Below are positions 1 through 8,602 of a stretch of DNA of 64,000 nt, piece after piece. The DNA is taken from NCBI GenBank assembly GCA_963719875.1, contig CAVRDJ010000002.1:868001-932000 (forward strand), in the 5' to 3' direction. Each line of letters opens with the position of its first letter. Position 1 is the first letter of the stretch. The notes beneath the pieces are model-generated. The model ran no database searches and was not told the DNA's origin. It saw only the letters and a list, made by a program, of their open reading frames with translations. The translations under genes and the position numbers were made by a program. The DNA comes from Palsa-360 sp963719875 (GTDB lineage Bacteria; Acidobacteriota; Terriglobia; Acidiferrales; UBA7541).

Positions 1-218
1 TCTTGCTCTTCCTTTGCGCGCGGCGCCTTTGGATCGCATTGGGCGAGCAGCTCGTCAAGGGTATACCGGCGCCGGGGCTGCGGCTCCACGACGAGGCGGC
101 CACTTTCGACCGCGATACCGACTTTCGCACCCGGCTGCAAGTGCAGGATTTCCAGCAGCGCGCGCGGAACAGCAAGCATGATCGAGCCGCCGACCTTGCG
201 CAGATTAGTAGTGTGCAT
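1..218 (-). CDS. AbrB/MazE-type antitoxin (ChpS-like), 3' end cut by window edge
   Basis: The reverse strand reads from ATG at 218 toward base 1 with no stop. The protein begins MHTTNLRKVGGSIMLAVP and continues through a swapped-hairpin AbrB-type DNA-binding fold to a tail containing YTLDELLAQCD. That tail is typical of MazE/ChpS antitoxins, which neutralise a MazF-type RNase and repress their own operon. A GAGAGGAG ribosome binding site precedes the ATG. The partner toxin would be expected just beyond base 1 and cannot be seen. Seventy-two codons are visible, close to full length for the family. Confidence 0.8.
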   Translation of the reverse strand, partial: MHTTNLRKVGGSIMLAVPRALLEILHLQPGAKVGIAVESGRLVVEPQPRRRYTLDELLAQCDPKAPRAKEEQ

Positions 219-320
219 AGGGCTCCTCTCTAAATTATATTTTAGTATAACATGCCGAAGGAGGGTTTTCAATGGCCCTTTTCGGCAACCCTCCCGAGCC
301 CATCTTCGAGCGGGCCGCTA

Positions 321-1289
321 TTATTTTTCGGGGCTGCGCGAAGCCACGAAGGCGGCTAATGAAATGATATCGTCCTGGGTCAAGTTGACGACGACACCCT
401 TCATCAGTTGGTCCAAATCGCTGTTCCGAGCGCCGACCTGAAACCCGGCCAGCTGGCGAACGATGTAGTTTGGGGAATGTCCGGCGATCCTGGGGACCGG
501 GCCCAGACCCGTAAGCGCTGGACCGTGACATACGATGCATGCAGTCGTCTTTCCTCCGCCGCCCGTCGTGGCTATCTCCTCGCCTTTGGCAATGCTGCCC
601 TTCGGGACATACGCAACGAATCCGGTGTGCGGATCGCGACACGTCACCAGCTCCGGGTCCTCCGGCACTTCGATAATCCTGGCGCCGATGGGTTCCATTT
701 TGCCACCCGGCCGCACGTAACGTCGGCGGCCCTCGTTCATATAAGTTTCCGGGACAGTGTCGGTCTCGACGACCCGGATCCAATGGCGCGGCTTTTGGCT
801 CGCAAAATAGGCGCTTGCTTCCTTGGCGTCCTCTTCCGTCATGCCCTTGGCGATTTCGCTCATGCGGTGGCGCGGGTCCGTCCGAAGTCCCTGCTGAAAA
901 TCGTGGATTTGCGTCAAAAGGTAATCGGCAGTCAGCCCCGTGAGGTTAGCCGATTCAGGATGACCGCTTCCCGATGCGAGGTGACAAGAAGCGCAGCCAG
1001 GAGTGGCCTTCCCCTCCCCACTGGCGACAACCTTGGGGAACGGCAGGTGCTCGTCGGGAAACCAGTCCGGTGGATTGTAAATATCGTCGATCTGCCCTTG
1101 CGTGTACGATTTCGAGCTGCCCGGAACGTGTTTCACAACGCTATGGTCTTCGGGCGGAAAATCCGGGGAAGGTTCGGGAAACGCCCAGGAGAGGTCCATG
1201 CCATTCGCCCATCGGGAATCGGGAGGTTGGCCTCCAAACGCCGGAACAAACAACAGCGCCAGCGCCATTATCAAAACAACGGTCCTCAT
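321..1289 (-). CDS. Secreted di-heme cytochrome c (c4/c553-like)
   Basis: A 322-residue protein with an N-terminal hydrophobic signal peptide (residues 1-20). It has two heme c attachment motifs, CASCH at 99-103 and CIVCH at 251-255. Methionines that could be the second axial ligands follow each motif (HRM around 143; LMKG near the C-terminus). The two-domain layout resembles cytochrome c4 and related periplasmic electron carriers. It is the last of a set of minus-strand genes, with an intradiol dioxygenase upstream and a 217-nt gap between them, so it is probably transcribed separately. The redox partner cannot be told from the sequence. Confidence 0.85.
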   Translation of the reverse strand: MRTVVLIMALALLFVPAFGGQPPDSRWANGMDLSWAFPEPSPDFPPEDHSVVKHVPGSSKSYTQGQIDDIYNPPDWFPDEHLPFPKVVASGEGKATPGCASCHLASGSGHPESANLTGLTADYLLTQIHDFQQGLRTDPRHRMSEIAKGMTEEDAKEASAYFASQKPRHWIRVVETDTVPETYMNEGRRRYVRPGGKMEPIGARIIEVPEDPELVTCRDPHTGFVAYVPKGSIAKGEEIATTGGGGKTTACIVCHGPALTGLGPVPRIAGHSPNYIVRQLAGFQVGARNSDLDQLMKGVVVNLTQDDIISLAAFVASRSPEK

Positions 1290-1506
1290 GAAACCTCTCC
1301 CCGAGATTATTGTTTCGGTCCTATCAATGGCGGGTCCCAGGTTCGAGATCTCAATCGCGGAGTCCCAAGCTCATTGGTCTGCGAAAGAACCGTAGCCATA
1401 CACTATATACGATTTCAATTACGAATTAGTTTCACCGTAAAGATTCGGCTGGGGCGGCTTTGAAATCATGGAAATACTTTTTTGGTTTTGATTTCACAAA
1501 CGCTCT

Positions 1507-2436
1507 TTACAACGAGCCGCTTGGGATGCGCCTGGTGGCCTTCTTGGAAACGGGCGGGGTCGGCAGCCAGCTCTCTCCTCGCTGAACTATGAATGTATGC
1601 TGAAGTGAATACCATTCACCCTTCGCTTCCCGGTCAGGAGCGGGCTCGCTTTTATGGACTTCATAGTTGGCAACCAGCGCGCGGGTCACGCCGAATTGGC
1701 AGTCGGTCTCGAGATGGGGATCGTCCGGCGAATAGATTTGCGATGTGACCGTCTTAAAACCCGGCTTGTAAACCAGAAAGTGCAGGTGCGCCGGCCGAAA
1801 ATTGTGCCGCCTCTGGGCACTCAAAAGAGCGCCCACCGGACCGTTCACCGGAATTGGATACCCCGCCGGCTTGATGCTTCGGAAGCTGAATTCTCCGTTC
1901 GCGTCGGTCGTAAACTTGCCCCGCAGGTTCATCTCCGCCTGCTCAGGGTCTTGACTCTCATAGAGACCGACAGGGGATGCGTGCCAGACGTCGACATCGG
2001 CTCCGGCAACTGGACTGCCTTCCTGATCACGCACCCAACCTTTAAAGAACAGAGCCGGACCGGGAGTCGGAGAGCGGAGGAGCGATCCACCGTTCTCCGT
2101 TCTTGGCGAATCTGTTCTCCAAAACGGACCGAGGAGGTTTGCCGAGCTTTCGGTGGCTGCGCTCGGGCCATTATTCATGAGGCAAACCAGGGTGGAGACT
2201 CCCAGCGTTCCCGCCATAAGCCGGACTTCGTTGTGGCTTGCCGTGGTGAGTTGTCCGAGCGCGGCGACATAGTTAATGGCATCGTCAAATTCCTTTTCCG
2301 TTAGTCCAATCTCCCGCACGAATGCATGCAAGTGCCGTATCATAGACTCAAGAATCTTTTTGGTGCGCGCATCTGGCGTGCGTTTCATCTCGTCGAGCAC
2401 GGCTTGCGTGACCTGTTCCAGATTTTCAATAATCAT
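1507..2436 (-). CDS. Intradiol ring-cleavage dioxygenase (catechol/hydroxyquinol 1,2-dioxygenase family)
   Basis: A 309-residue protein of the family that opens catechol or hydroxyquinol rings between the two hydroxyls using non-heme Fe(III). The four expected iron ligands are visible: Tyr159 (GLYES), Tyr193 (AGYPIP), and His217 and His219 (RPAHLH). The N-terminal helical dimerisation domain (about residues 1-100) of catechol 1,2-dioxygenases is present, followed by the beta-sandwich catalytic domain. There is no signal peptide, so it is cytoplasmic. No other aromatic-degradation genes lie next to it, so the substrate (catechol, chlorocatechol or hydroxyquinol) is undecided. Confidence 0.88.
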   Translation of the reverse strand: MIIENLEQVTQAVLDEMKRTPDARTKKILESMIRHLHAFVREIGLTEKEFDDAINYVAALGQLTTASHNEVRLMAGTLGVSTLVCLMNNGPSAATESSANLLGPFWRTDSPRTENGGSLLRSPTPGPALFFKGWVRDQEGSPVAGADVDVWHASPVGLYESQDPEQAEMNLRGKFTTDANGEFSFRSIKPAGYPIPVNGPVGALLSAQRRHNFRPAHLHFLVYKPGFKTVTSQIYSPDDPHLETDCQFGVTRALVANYEVHKSEPAPDREAKGEWYSLQHTFIVQRGESWLPTPPVSKKATRRIPSGSL

Positions 2437-2450
2437 CGGCTTGAAGCTCC

Positions 2451-2589
2451 CAGGAAAGGAAGTGAAGGATGTAGAGGAGGGTGAGGAAGTAGAGGAAAAG
2501 AAAAATCGCCCAGGTGCAAACGGATGCGAGAGGTTTTATCCTTTACTTCCTTTACCTCCTTTACTTCCTCTACTTCCAATTATTTCCTC
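2451..2589. repeat. Imperfect purine/pyrimidine inverted repeat
   Basis: Between the dioxygenase and the next upstream gene, the + strand shows about 60 nt that are almost all purines (units such as GAAGTAGAGGAA). After roughly 20 mixed bases come about 55 nt that are almost all pyrimidines (TTTACTTCC units). The two tracts are imperfect reverse complements, so the region could fold into a long hairpin. No coding potential is evident. Confidence 0.6.
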
Positions 2590-2603
2590 CCGCTTCGGCT
2601 CGG

Positions 2604-3407
2604 CTATTTAGGCGCGGTCGAGATTCCGCCAGCGGGTTTTCTAACTACATCGCTATAGGCGTTCTCTTCTTCAATGACGCAGAACCACTCCGCAATTTCC
2701 CACGTCGGCTCCAGCTTGTGGAGTTTGGGGGGATTTACCCAAATTTTTGTGTACGCCTTGGGGTCGTCCATGGTGATTTGCATTTCCAAGGTGTCATGAT
2801 TCAGCCGCCGGTAGCGTTCTGTAAGGTGCATCTGATCGCTCCGCGGACTGCCATACACATCGACCCACAGCTTGTCGTTAAAACCAATCGTATCGACAAC
2901 GAATGTGTCTCCCTCCCATTTTCCCACCGAGTATCCTAACCAAGTGGGGTCTGGATCTTTGGGAAGCGCTCGCCCGTCGGTCCAGATGGTGCGCCAAACG
3001 TGTCCCAGCTCAAAAAACATCAGAACCCTGCCTGGAATCTGAATGATCTCAAATGGGTTGGGAAGATTGAGAATTCTCGGAGGGCCGTCCGGGTCACAGC
3101 GTAAGGTTGGTGCATTCTCCTGACCCGGAACGGCCGTGGGTCCCTGCATGGGCCTGGCGGCATCGAACCGAGCCTGCCCCCAAGGCGTAAACGGAGGACG
3201 AAACCTTTCATCGATGGCATTCATGCCGGGGACTCCGGGTGCGGGACCGTCTGGATACTGCATCCAAACTCCGGACAAATCATGGGAGAGGGGCGCGGCT
3301 GCGTCTTGAGCTTTTGCCGTATCGGATGGCTTGTTGGCCTGAGCAAACATATTTGGCGTTAAGGCGAGTGCTGCTCCCAAGATAGCGAGGGGAACGACGA
3401 ATCGCAT
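2604..3407 (-). CDS. Secreted acidobacterial protein of unknown function (paralogue of the protein at 30853-31644)
   Basis: The start at 3407 gives a clean Sec signal peptide (MRFVVPLAILGAALAL, cleavage near AQA) with a GAAAGG site 8 nt upstream. A GGAG-preceded ATG at 3494 is a possible alternative and would give a long charged N-region. The mature protein shares blocks with the gene at 30853-31644: QIPGRVLMFFE, WEGDTFVVDTIGFND, and a C-terminal part with DPKAYTK. I recognise this as a common secreted family in Acidobacteriota but know no function. The second copy sits beside DUF6152; this one does not. Confidence 0.7.
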   Translation of the reverse strand: MRFVVPLAILGAALALTPNMFAQANKPSDTAKAQDAAAPLSHDLSGVWMQYPDGPAPGVPGMNAIDERFRPPFTPWGQARFDAARPMQGPTAVPGQENAPTLRCDPDGPPRILNLPNPFEIIQIPGRVLMFFELGHVWRTIWTDGRALPKDPDPTWLGYSVGKWEGDTFVVDTIGFNDKLWVDVYGSPRSDQMHLTERYRRLNHDTLEMQITMDDPKAYTKIWVNPPKLHKLEPTWEIAEWFCVIEEENAYSDVVRKPAGGISTAPK

Positions 3408-3638
3408 CGCAAAAGCCTTTCGCTGCAAATCGCCTTGGGCACATGTGCGTTCATCCGGGGTTCGCATCACAGGAAAAGAAGCCCGACGCTTCATCGGTTT
3501 TTTTCTCCAATTTCTGGTCGTCAGGCTCAGGGGCAGCGCGGACACGCGAATTTTCAGAAACATCATTCAAAAAAATTATACTCCGTCTGTGGGTGGAACT
3601 ATAGGTCTGCGATCCACTCAAATCAGGTTTTGAAGTGA

Positions 3639-3704
3639 CCCGGGAACGCCAATCTCCCGATTGGCGTCATCCAATCCGCCAATCGGGAGATTGGCGTTCC
3701 CGGG
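3639..3704. repeat. Perfect 28-bp inverted repeat with self-palindromic arms
   Basis: Arms 3639-3666 and 3677-3704 are exact reverse complements separated by 10 nt. Each arm contains its own palindrome, CGCCAAT-CTCCCG-ATTGGCG or its complement, so it can fold as one long or two short hairpins. It sits between two divergently oriented genes and was seen only once in this window. Confidence 0.85.
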
Positions 3705-3808
3705 TTTGAGCAAATCCCGTTAGTCCGAATGGCCAGGTCCGAACCTAGCCGATTGGCTGATGTAAGCGCCCCGAGGCCTGCGGCATATTGTCCCTGGAGG
3801 TTCAGAAC

Positions 3809-4723
3809 ATGTCTACAGAACTCATCGATCTATCCAATGCCCTGGCCCGGGAAACCGACCGCGCCGCGGCAAGCATTGTCGCGATTCACACAGAGGCGCG
3901 CGGATCTTCGAGCGGCGTCGTGTGGCGCACCGGCATCATCGTGACCGCGGAGCATGCGCTGCGTCGCGATGAAGAAATTCACGTGACCTTGCCGGATGGC
4001 CGCATCGTACCTGCCACGCTTGCGGGCCGTGATGCGTCCACAGACTTGGCCGTTCTAAAATGCGCCGATGCCGCTTCGCCAGTGGCGGAAATCAGCGATG
4101 TCTCCACGATCAAGCCCGGCAGCCTCGTGCTCGTGGTTGGACGGACGCGTGCCAGCGGACCAGTCGCCGCGCTGGGCGCCGTCAGCCTCGTCGCACCCGA
4201 GCGACGCACCTGGATTGGCGCGCCCCTTTCTCCGTACGTGCGGCTTGACGTCGGACTGCAGCCGACAGCCGTGGGCGGCGCCGTCATCGATGCGTACGGC
4301 CGCGCAATCGGAATTGCAACACCGCGCTTTGCGCGCTTCGGCGCGATTGCCGTTCCCGCATCCACGGTGAACCGCGTCGTCGATGCCCTGCTGCAAGCCG
4401 GCCATATTCCCCACGGCTATCTCGGCGTGGGGCTGCATCCAATTCGGTTACCGGAGGCCCTTCGCCAAACGCTGCAACGCAGCGAAAAAACTGCCGCCAT
4501 TGTCGTCGAAGTGGAACCTGACAGCCCTGCGCACAAAGCGGGCATCATGATCGGCGATCTGCTGATCTCTTTCGGCCCCCAACCGATCACGCGTGTGGAG
4601 GACGTGCACGCGCAACTTGCCGGGGAGGCAATCGGCAAGTCGATTGTGGTCAAATTCGTTCGTGGCGGCGCCCCAAAGGAAACCAGTATCGTGGTGGGTG
4701 AGCGCGCGCACGGAGGCAAATAA
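3809..4723 (+). CDS. HtrA/trypsin-like protein with PDZ domain, catalytic serine missing
   Basis: The start at ATG 3809 is preceded by GGAGG at 8 nt; a TTG at 3788 is less likely. The 304-residue product has a trypsin-like fold followed by a PDZ domain (about 205-300, beginning YLGVGLHP). His49 (TAEHAL) and Asp79 (STDLAVLK) of the triad are present. At the position of the GNSGGP serine the protein reads TAVGGA, with Val155, so it should not hydrolyse peptide bonds. No signal peptide is seen. The next gene, 1 nt downstream, encodes an intact homologue. A scaffold or regulatory role for the active protease is inferred. Confidence 0.82.
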   Translation: MSTELIDLSNALARETDRAAASIVAIHTEARGSSSGVVWRTGIIVTAEHALRRDEEIHVTLPDGRIVPATLAGRDASTDLAVLKCADAASPVAEISDVSTIKPGSLVLVVGRTRASGPVAALGAVSLVAPERRTWIGAPLSPYVRLDVGLQPTAVGGAVIDAYGRAIGIATPRFARFGAIAVPASTVNRVVDALLQAGHIPHGYLGVGLHPIRLPEALRQTLQRSEKTAAIVVEVEPDSPAHKAGIMIGDLLISFGPQPITRVEDVHAQLAGEAIGKSIVVKFVRGGAPKETSIVVGERAHGGK

Positions 4724-4724
4724 C

Positions 4725-5594
4725 ATGGCCATCCCGGGGTTTGGTGAAATCGCGGAGCAGTTGCGCCGCTCGACAGTGCTCATTCATTCGGGCGGCCGCG
4801 GCGCTGGCTCCGGAGTCATTTGGTCCAGCGACGGTCTTGTGGTGACCAACGCGCACGTCGCTCGCGGATCGCGCGTGAACGTTCAGCTCTGGGACGGCCG
4901 CGAATTCGAGGCCGCCATTCACTCACGCGATCCGCGCCGTGATCTTGCGCAACTACGCATCGACGCGGCAAACTTGCCGGCTGCTTCCGCCGCCGACTCC
5001 TCCGAAGTGCGCCCCGGCGAACTGGCTATCGCCATTGGCAATCCCATGGGTTTCGTCGGCGCGCTTGCCACGGGAGTGATCCATGCGGTCGGACCGCTTC
5101 GGGGTCTAGGGCGGGAGACCTGGGTCCAGGCAGATGTACGCCTGGCGCCGGGCAACTCTGGCGGCCCGCTCGCCAACGCGCACGGCCGGATCGTCGGCAT
5201 CAACACGATGGTTGCGGGCCGACTGGCGCTCGCCATTCCCAGCAACGCCGTGCGCGATTTTCTTTCCGTGGGTCCTGCAAATGCCTGGCTCGGCGTCACA
5301 GTTCATCCGGCGCTCATTCCGCGATCTGCCGGTGCGGGCAAAACATTCGGACTTGTGGTTCTTGAAATCGAGCTCGGCAGCCCCGCCGATCTGGCGTCTC
5401 TCATGCCGGGCGACATTTTGCTGGGCACGGAAGACAAGGCGTTCAAGGCCATCGAGGATCTGGCAGGGGCTCTTCAGGGCGGCAGGCCGCGCGTCTTGCG
5501 CGTCGAATTTCTTCGTGGCGACTATGCGAGAATCCGCCGAGTTGCCGTACAGCTCGGAACCCCGTTGCCGGCAAGGAGCCCTGTGGCGGCGTGA
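4725..5594 (+). CDS. HtrA-like serine protease with PDZ domain, active-site triad intact
   Basis: The start at ATG 4725 lies directly after the TAA of the preceding gene, with GGAGGCAAATAAC as the binding site. The 289-residue protein has the complete Ser protease triad: His44 (TNAHVA), Asp73 (RRDLAQL) and Ser145 (PGNSGGPL). A C-terminal PDZ-like domain (about 190-280) is of the kind that gates DegP/HtrA proteases. No signal peptide or membrane anchor is visible, unlike most DegP proteins, so a cytoplasmic location is likely. It sits between its inactive homologue and a LuxR-type regulator whose GTG overlaps its stop, so the three are probably translated together. Confidence 0.88.
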   Translation: MAIPGFGEIAEQLRRSTVLIHSGGRGAGSGVIWSSDGLVVTNAHVARGSRVNVQLWDGREFEAAIHSRDPRRDLAQLRIDAANLPAASAADSSEVRPGELAIAIGNPMGFVGALATGVIHAVGPLRGLGRETWVQADVRLAPGNSGGPLANAHGRIVGINTMVAGRLALAIPSNAVRDFLSVGPANAWLGVTVHPALIPRSAGAGKTFGLVVLEIELGSPADLASLMPGDILLGTEDKAFKAIEDLAGALQGGRPRVLRVEFLRGDYARIRRVAVQLGTPLPARSPVAA

Positions 5595-6229
5595 TCCGCG
5601 TTTTCATTGTCGCGGCTTCCCCGCTGGCTCGCGCCGGGCTGGAGAATCTTCTCGCGGCCCGCGAGGTTGAGGTTGTGGCCAGCAATGCGACGATCGACGC
5701 CCTCGCGGAAATGCTTGCCGATGCGGCGCCCGATGTGGTGCTCATTGACTCCTCCGGGGAGCCGTTCGAGCCCATGATGGAATCGATCCTCGCCTCTGGA
5801 TTAGCCTCGGATGTCAGCGTTGTCATTCTTGGAGACGGCATGACTCCCCAGGCATCGGCGGAGGCGCTGCGCGCGGGTATTCGCGCGGCGCTGCCCGGCG
5901 ATATTTCTCCGGAGCAACTCGTCGCCGCGCTGCAAGCGGTGGCCAGCGGTCTCCTGGTGCTCCATCCCGCACATGCCAACGAAGGACTCCCGGCTGGTTC
6001 GGCGCCCCCGCGCGCGCTCGACGAGCTTGCCGAGTCCTTGACCCGCCGGGAACTTGAAGTTCTCCAGATGCTCGCCGCAGGCCTGAGCAATAAGGAAATC
6101 GCCGCGCGGTTGAACATTTCTGAGCACACCGTCAAGTTTCACGTGGCGTCCATCCTGGGCAAGCTTGGGGCCGCCAGCCGCACTGAAGCCGTGTCCCTGG
6201 GTATTCGCCGCGGCTTGGTTCTTCTATAG
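5591..6229 (+). CDS. LuxR/NarL-type response regulator with degenerate receiver domain
   Basis: The GTG start overlaps the protease stop by 4 nt (GTGA). The 212-residue protein has a CheY-like receiver (1-120) and a GerE/LuxR helix-turn-helix (about 145-205; LTRRELEVLQMLAAGLSN, then NISEHTVKFHV). The receiver keeps the phospho-acceptor-position Asp53 (VVLID). The acidic pair that binds magnesium is Ala8-Ala9, and the conserved lysine after beta-5 is lost (ALPGD). Phosphorylation by a histidine kinase is therefore doubtful, and none is nearby. Control by another signal, perhaps from the protease pair in the same operon, is inferred. Confidence 0.85.
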   Translation: MIRVFIVAASPLARAGLENLLAAREVEVVASNATIDALAEMLADAAPDVVLIDSSGEPFEPMMESILASGLASDVSVVILGDGMTPQASAEALRAGIRAALPGDISPEQLVAALQAVASGLLVLHPAHANEGLPAGSAPPRALDELAESLTRRELEVLQMLAAGLSNKEIAARLNISEHTVKFHVASILGKLGAASRTEAVSLGIRRGLVLL

Positions 6230-6230
6230 T

Positions 6231-6300
6231 GGAGCAGGCTTCAGCCTGTGGGGTTTCGTCCTTGCAAGTACCAAAACCCACAGGCTGAAGCCTGCGCTAC
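6231..6300. repeat. Intergenic palindromic repeat, family 1
   Basis: An inverted repeat of about 70 bp with outer arms GCAGGCTTCAGCCTGTGGGG and its complement, and a loop containing CGTCCTTGCAAG. It lies between two convergent genes. Copies of the same family occur at 14574-14645, 35375-35446 and 46784-46870, with damaged ones at 16763-16791 and 18994-19213. Confidence 0.9.
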
Positions 6301-6318
6301 CAAAAACCTGCGCCGGAA

Positions 6319-8094
6319 TTATTCTTCCGCGACAACAGTGGAGGCAAGGAAGGTTAGTGACAAGTGATCTCCCCATGCTTCTTTCACTTCGAGGGCAATT
6401 GCGTAGGGGAGAAAGCGGTCGAGATCCTCTGGTGCGCTTACTTCCGGATTCAGACGATTCAGGCGGTCCTGATCCACCGTTTCGAGAAAACGCCGGAATC
6501 CGGCGATTTGATCCGACATTTCCCGCCCGAGCGGCGTTTTGCGTTTTAGCCGCGGTCCCCACACGAGATTAGTCAGCAAGAAAGCTACGAGCATGAGCGA
6601 AAAAGAGAGCGAGACTCCTGCGGCCAGCTTCGTTAAAAGCAAGCCAATGATTCCCACGAACACAGCGATCGCCGCGGTTCCCGGAAGCAGCTTTGTCCAG
6701 CCCATTCCGCCTCGCACGGAGGTTTTCCAGGCCGAGGCGAACGAAAACTCGATCATCAGGCCGATCATCAACCCACAGAAGAGAATCCAAAACGAGAGGA
6801 AAACAGCGCCGAAGGCATCGCGCCCGCGGGCAGTCGCCGCAAGCGGCAAGGCAAATGAGAGCGTAGCCAGCACGCCGAGCACGATGATTCCAGAATGGCG
6901 CGTGAAATATTTGCTGCCGAGTTCCTTGGTCAGCTCCTCATGGATGTGGAAAACGTAGCGGCCGTTTTGCGCGGCATTGCGCTGATCCATCGCCCCGCTT
7001 AGCTCAATGACGGGCCCGTCTTCAAATAACAGGGCCAGGGTACGCTTCTCCTCGGGAGCCAGCGCGGATTCCGTGGCGCGATCGCTCATGAGCCGTGACA
7101 ATTTGTATTTTCCATCCACGGATTCCACGCGCAGGCATCCGCAAACGGCCAGCTGCGCAATGACGGCGGCGAAGGATCGGCCATCGGTGGTTCCAGAGAC
7201 GATATATCGCGTCGCTGCGGGGGACATCCCTTCGGGAGGTACATAGCGCGCGAGCATGGCGCCTGGCTTGGGTTCAGGCCCAATCCAGAACCAGGCAATC
7301 AAGTAGTAGAGGAACAGCAGCGCGGGCGCGCCAAGCATCCATCCATCGCGACGGAGAAACCCAAGATTCGGCTTGTGGATGTAGCCGGACCGCCAAGTGA
7401 CGGCGAGGCTCAGACTCTGGCGCGGTCCCACGTTCGTTGCTCGATAGACGATTGCTCCGGACGCGTCATCGACACGATCGAGTGCCGTTTCCGGCCGGCG
7501 AGCGAAACTTACGCCGCGTCCGCCTACTCTCGGTTCGACCTCGATACTTTCGTTAGGGACTGCCGCGGGCAAGTGGATGGCAAGAATAGCTTCTGTAACG
7601 GGAGCATTGCGTTCATGGCCGATAGCGTTCCAGTAGAGCGTGTCGCGTCCCGCGCCTGGATTCAGAGCGGAATCCACCGTGTATCGGATCACGAAACGGT
7701 GTTCTCCGGAATCGAGCGGAACGTTTCGCTCCCCGATGAAAAGCTGCGAATAGCCGTAGCCGCTCCCCTGTTCGTACTCTGCGGGCTTGCCGTCTTCAGC
7801 CACTTCCAGAATGTCGACGCGAATGCCGTTGTCTGGTTTGTATTCGCCCACATAGCGACGATCCCAACGATCACCTGGAGAGACCGGCAAATCCCGCCTG
7901 AATCCGTACTTGTAAAAGGAGGCAGCATCGCTCACGGCAATTTCTTCGCGGACTTCCAGCGTGGCATCTTCCCGGGCGGTCACGTCGGCGCGGAAAAAAG
8001 TGATTCCGGCCTGGGCGGGAGAGTCCGCCTGCGCAGTCCGGCAAAGGCAAAGCGCGGCAAACAAAATTGCGGTTGTCAAGGTCCGCTGACGCAC
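6319..8094 (-). CDS. DUF2207 family membrane protein
   Basis: The GTG start at 8094 has AGAGG at 7 nt and gives a signal peptide ending near AQA. The extracytoplasmic N-terminal domain (about 25-240) carries the DUF2207 pattern: it opens with FRADVTAREDATLEVREEI and later has GERNVPLDSGEHRFVIRY. A transmembrane helix follows near residue 255 and two to four more near 420-530. The C-terminal part is cytoplasmic and contains the Pro-Pro-Glu-Gly-Met stretch typical of these proteins. About 590 residues is normal for the family, whose function is unknown. It is a single gene between a family-1 repeat and a long intergenic region. Confidence 0.82.
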   Translation of the reverse strand: MRQRTLTTAILFAALCLCRTAQADSPAQAGITFFRADVTAREDATLEVREEIAVSDAASFYKYGFRRDLPVSPGDRWDRRYVGEYKPDNGIRVDILEVAEDGKPAEYEQGSGYGYSQLFIGERNVPLDSGEHRFVIRYTVDSALNPGAGRDTLYWNAIGHERNAPVTEAILAIHLPAAVPNESIEVEPRVGGRGVSFARRPETALDRVDDASGAIVYRATNVGPRQSLSLAVTWRSGYIHKPNLGFLRRDGWMLGAPALLFLYYLIAWFWIGPEPKPGAMLARYVPPEGMSPAATRYIVSGTTDGRSFAAVIAQLAVCGCLRVESVDGKYKLSRLMSDRATESALAPEEKRTLALLFEDGPVIELSGAMDQRNAAQNGRYVFHIHEELTKELGSKYFTRHSGIIVLGVLATLSFALPLAATARGRDAFGAVFLSFWILFCGLMIGLMIEFSFASAWKTSVRGGMGWTKLLPGTAAIAVFVGIIGLLLTKLAAGVSLSFSLMLVAFLLTNLVWGPRLKRKTPLGREMSDQIAGFRRFLETVDQDRLNRLNPEVSAPEDLDRFLPYAIALEVKEAWGDHLSLTFLASTVVAEE

Positions 8095-8602
8095 GTGTAT
8101 GCCTCTGAATTCGTCGAAAAGTTCGTTACACCCATGGTACGCGGAAAGGCCGGCACTCTTGCCTGGCGTTGCGAAGCCGTGCCGCCAGTCGTGCACCCCC
8201 GGCGTTAATCGGACCATGGCCTGGATGCAGCTAGACCGGGAATTTGGCCCAATTACCCGGCCCTGGAGGCGTTCTGCTCTCTTCTGGATAACTCAACGGA
8301 GACCGGTATGGCTTTTGCACGCTTCTTTTGCTATAAGCGAGGGGTCTAGTTTGGTCCTGGGATAAGCCACCTTCCCAGGTCTAAATTTGAGACCTCATGG
8401 AGATTGGGTCATGAGTTTTAGCTACGTTGTTAGGGGTGCGAAGCGGGGATTTGTGTATGCCCATGCGCAAAAGCCTGCCCACTTTTCATGCCTATATTTT
8501 TGCCATACATCTGTAACGAATCACAAGACATCTACGCAGAAGCTGGGGATCAGGGGCCTTTCTTAAATCAAGGAAAAGTCTGAGGGAGCAAGGAGGATTT
8601 TC
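8095..8602. other. Intergenic region between divergent genes
   Basis: About 500 nt with no convincing reading frame. It must hold promoters for the divergent DUF2207 gene and the dehydratase-like operon. One short inverted repeat is visible (AGGTCT 8377-8382 and AGACCT 8390-8395, 7 nt apart), which could be an operator. I found no clear -35/-10 pair. Confidence 0.5.
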
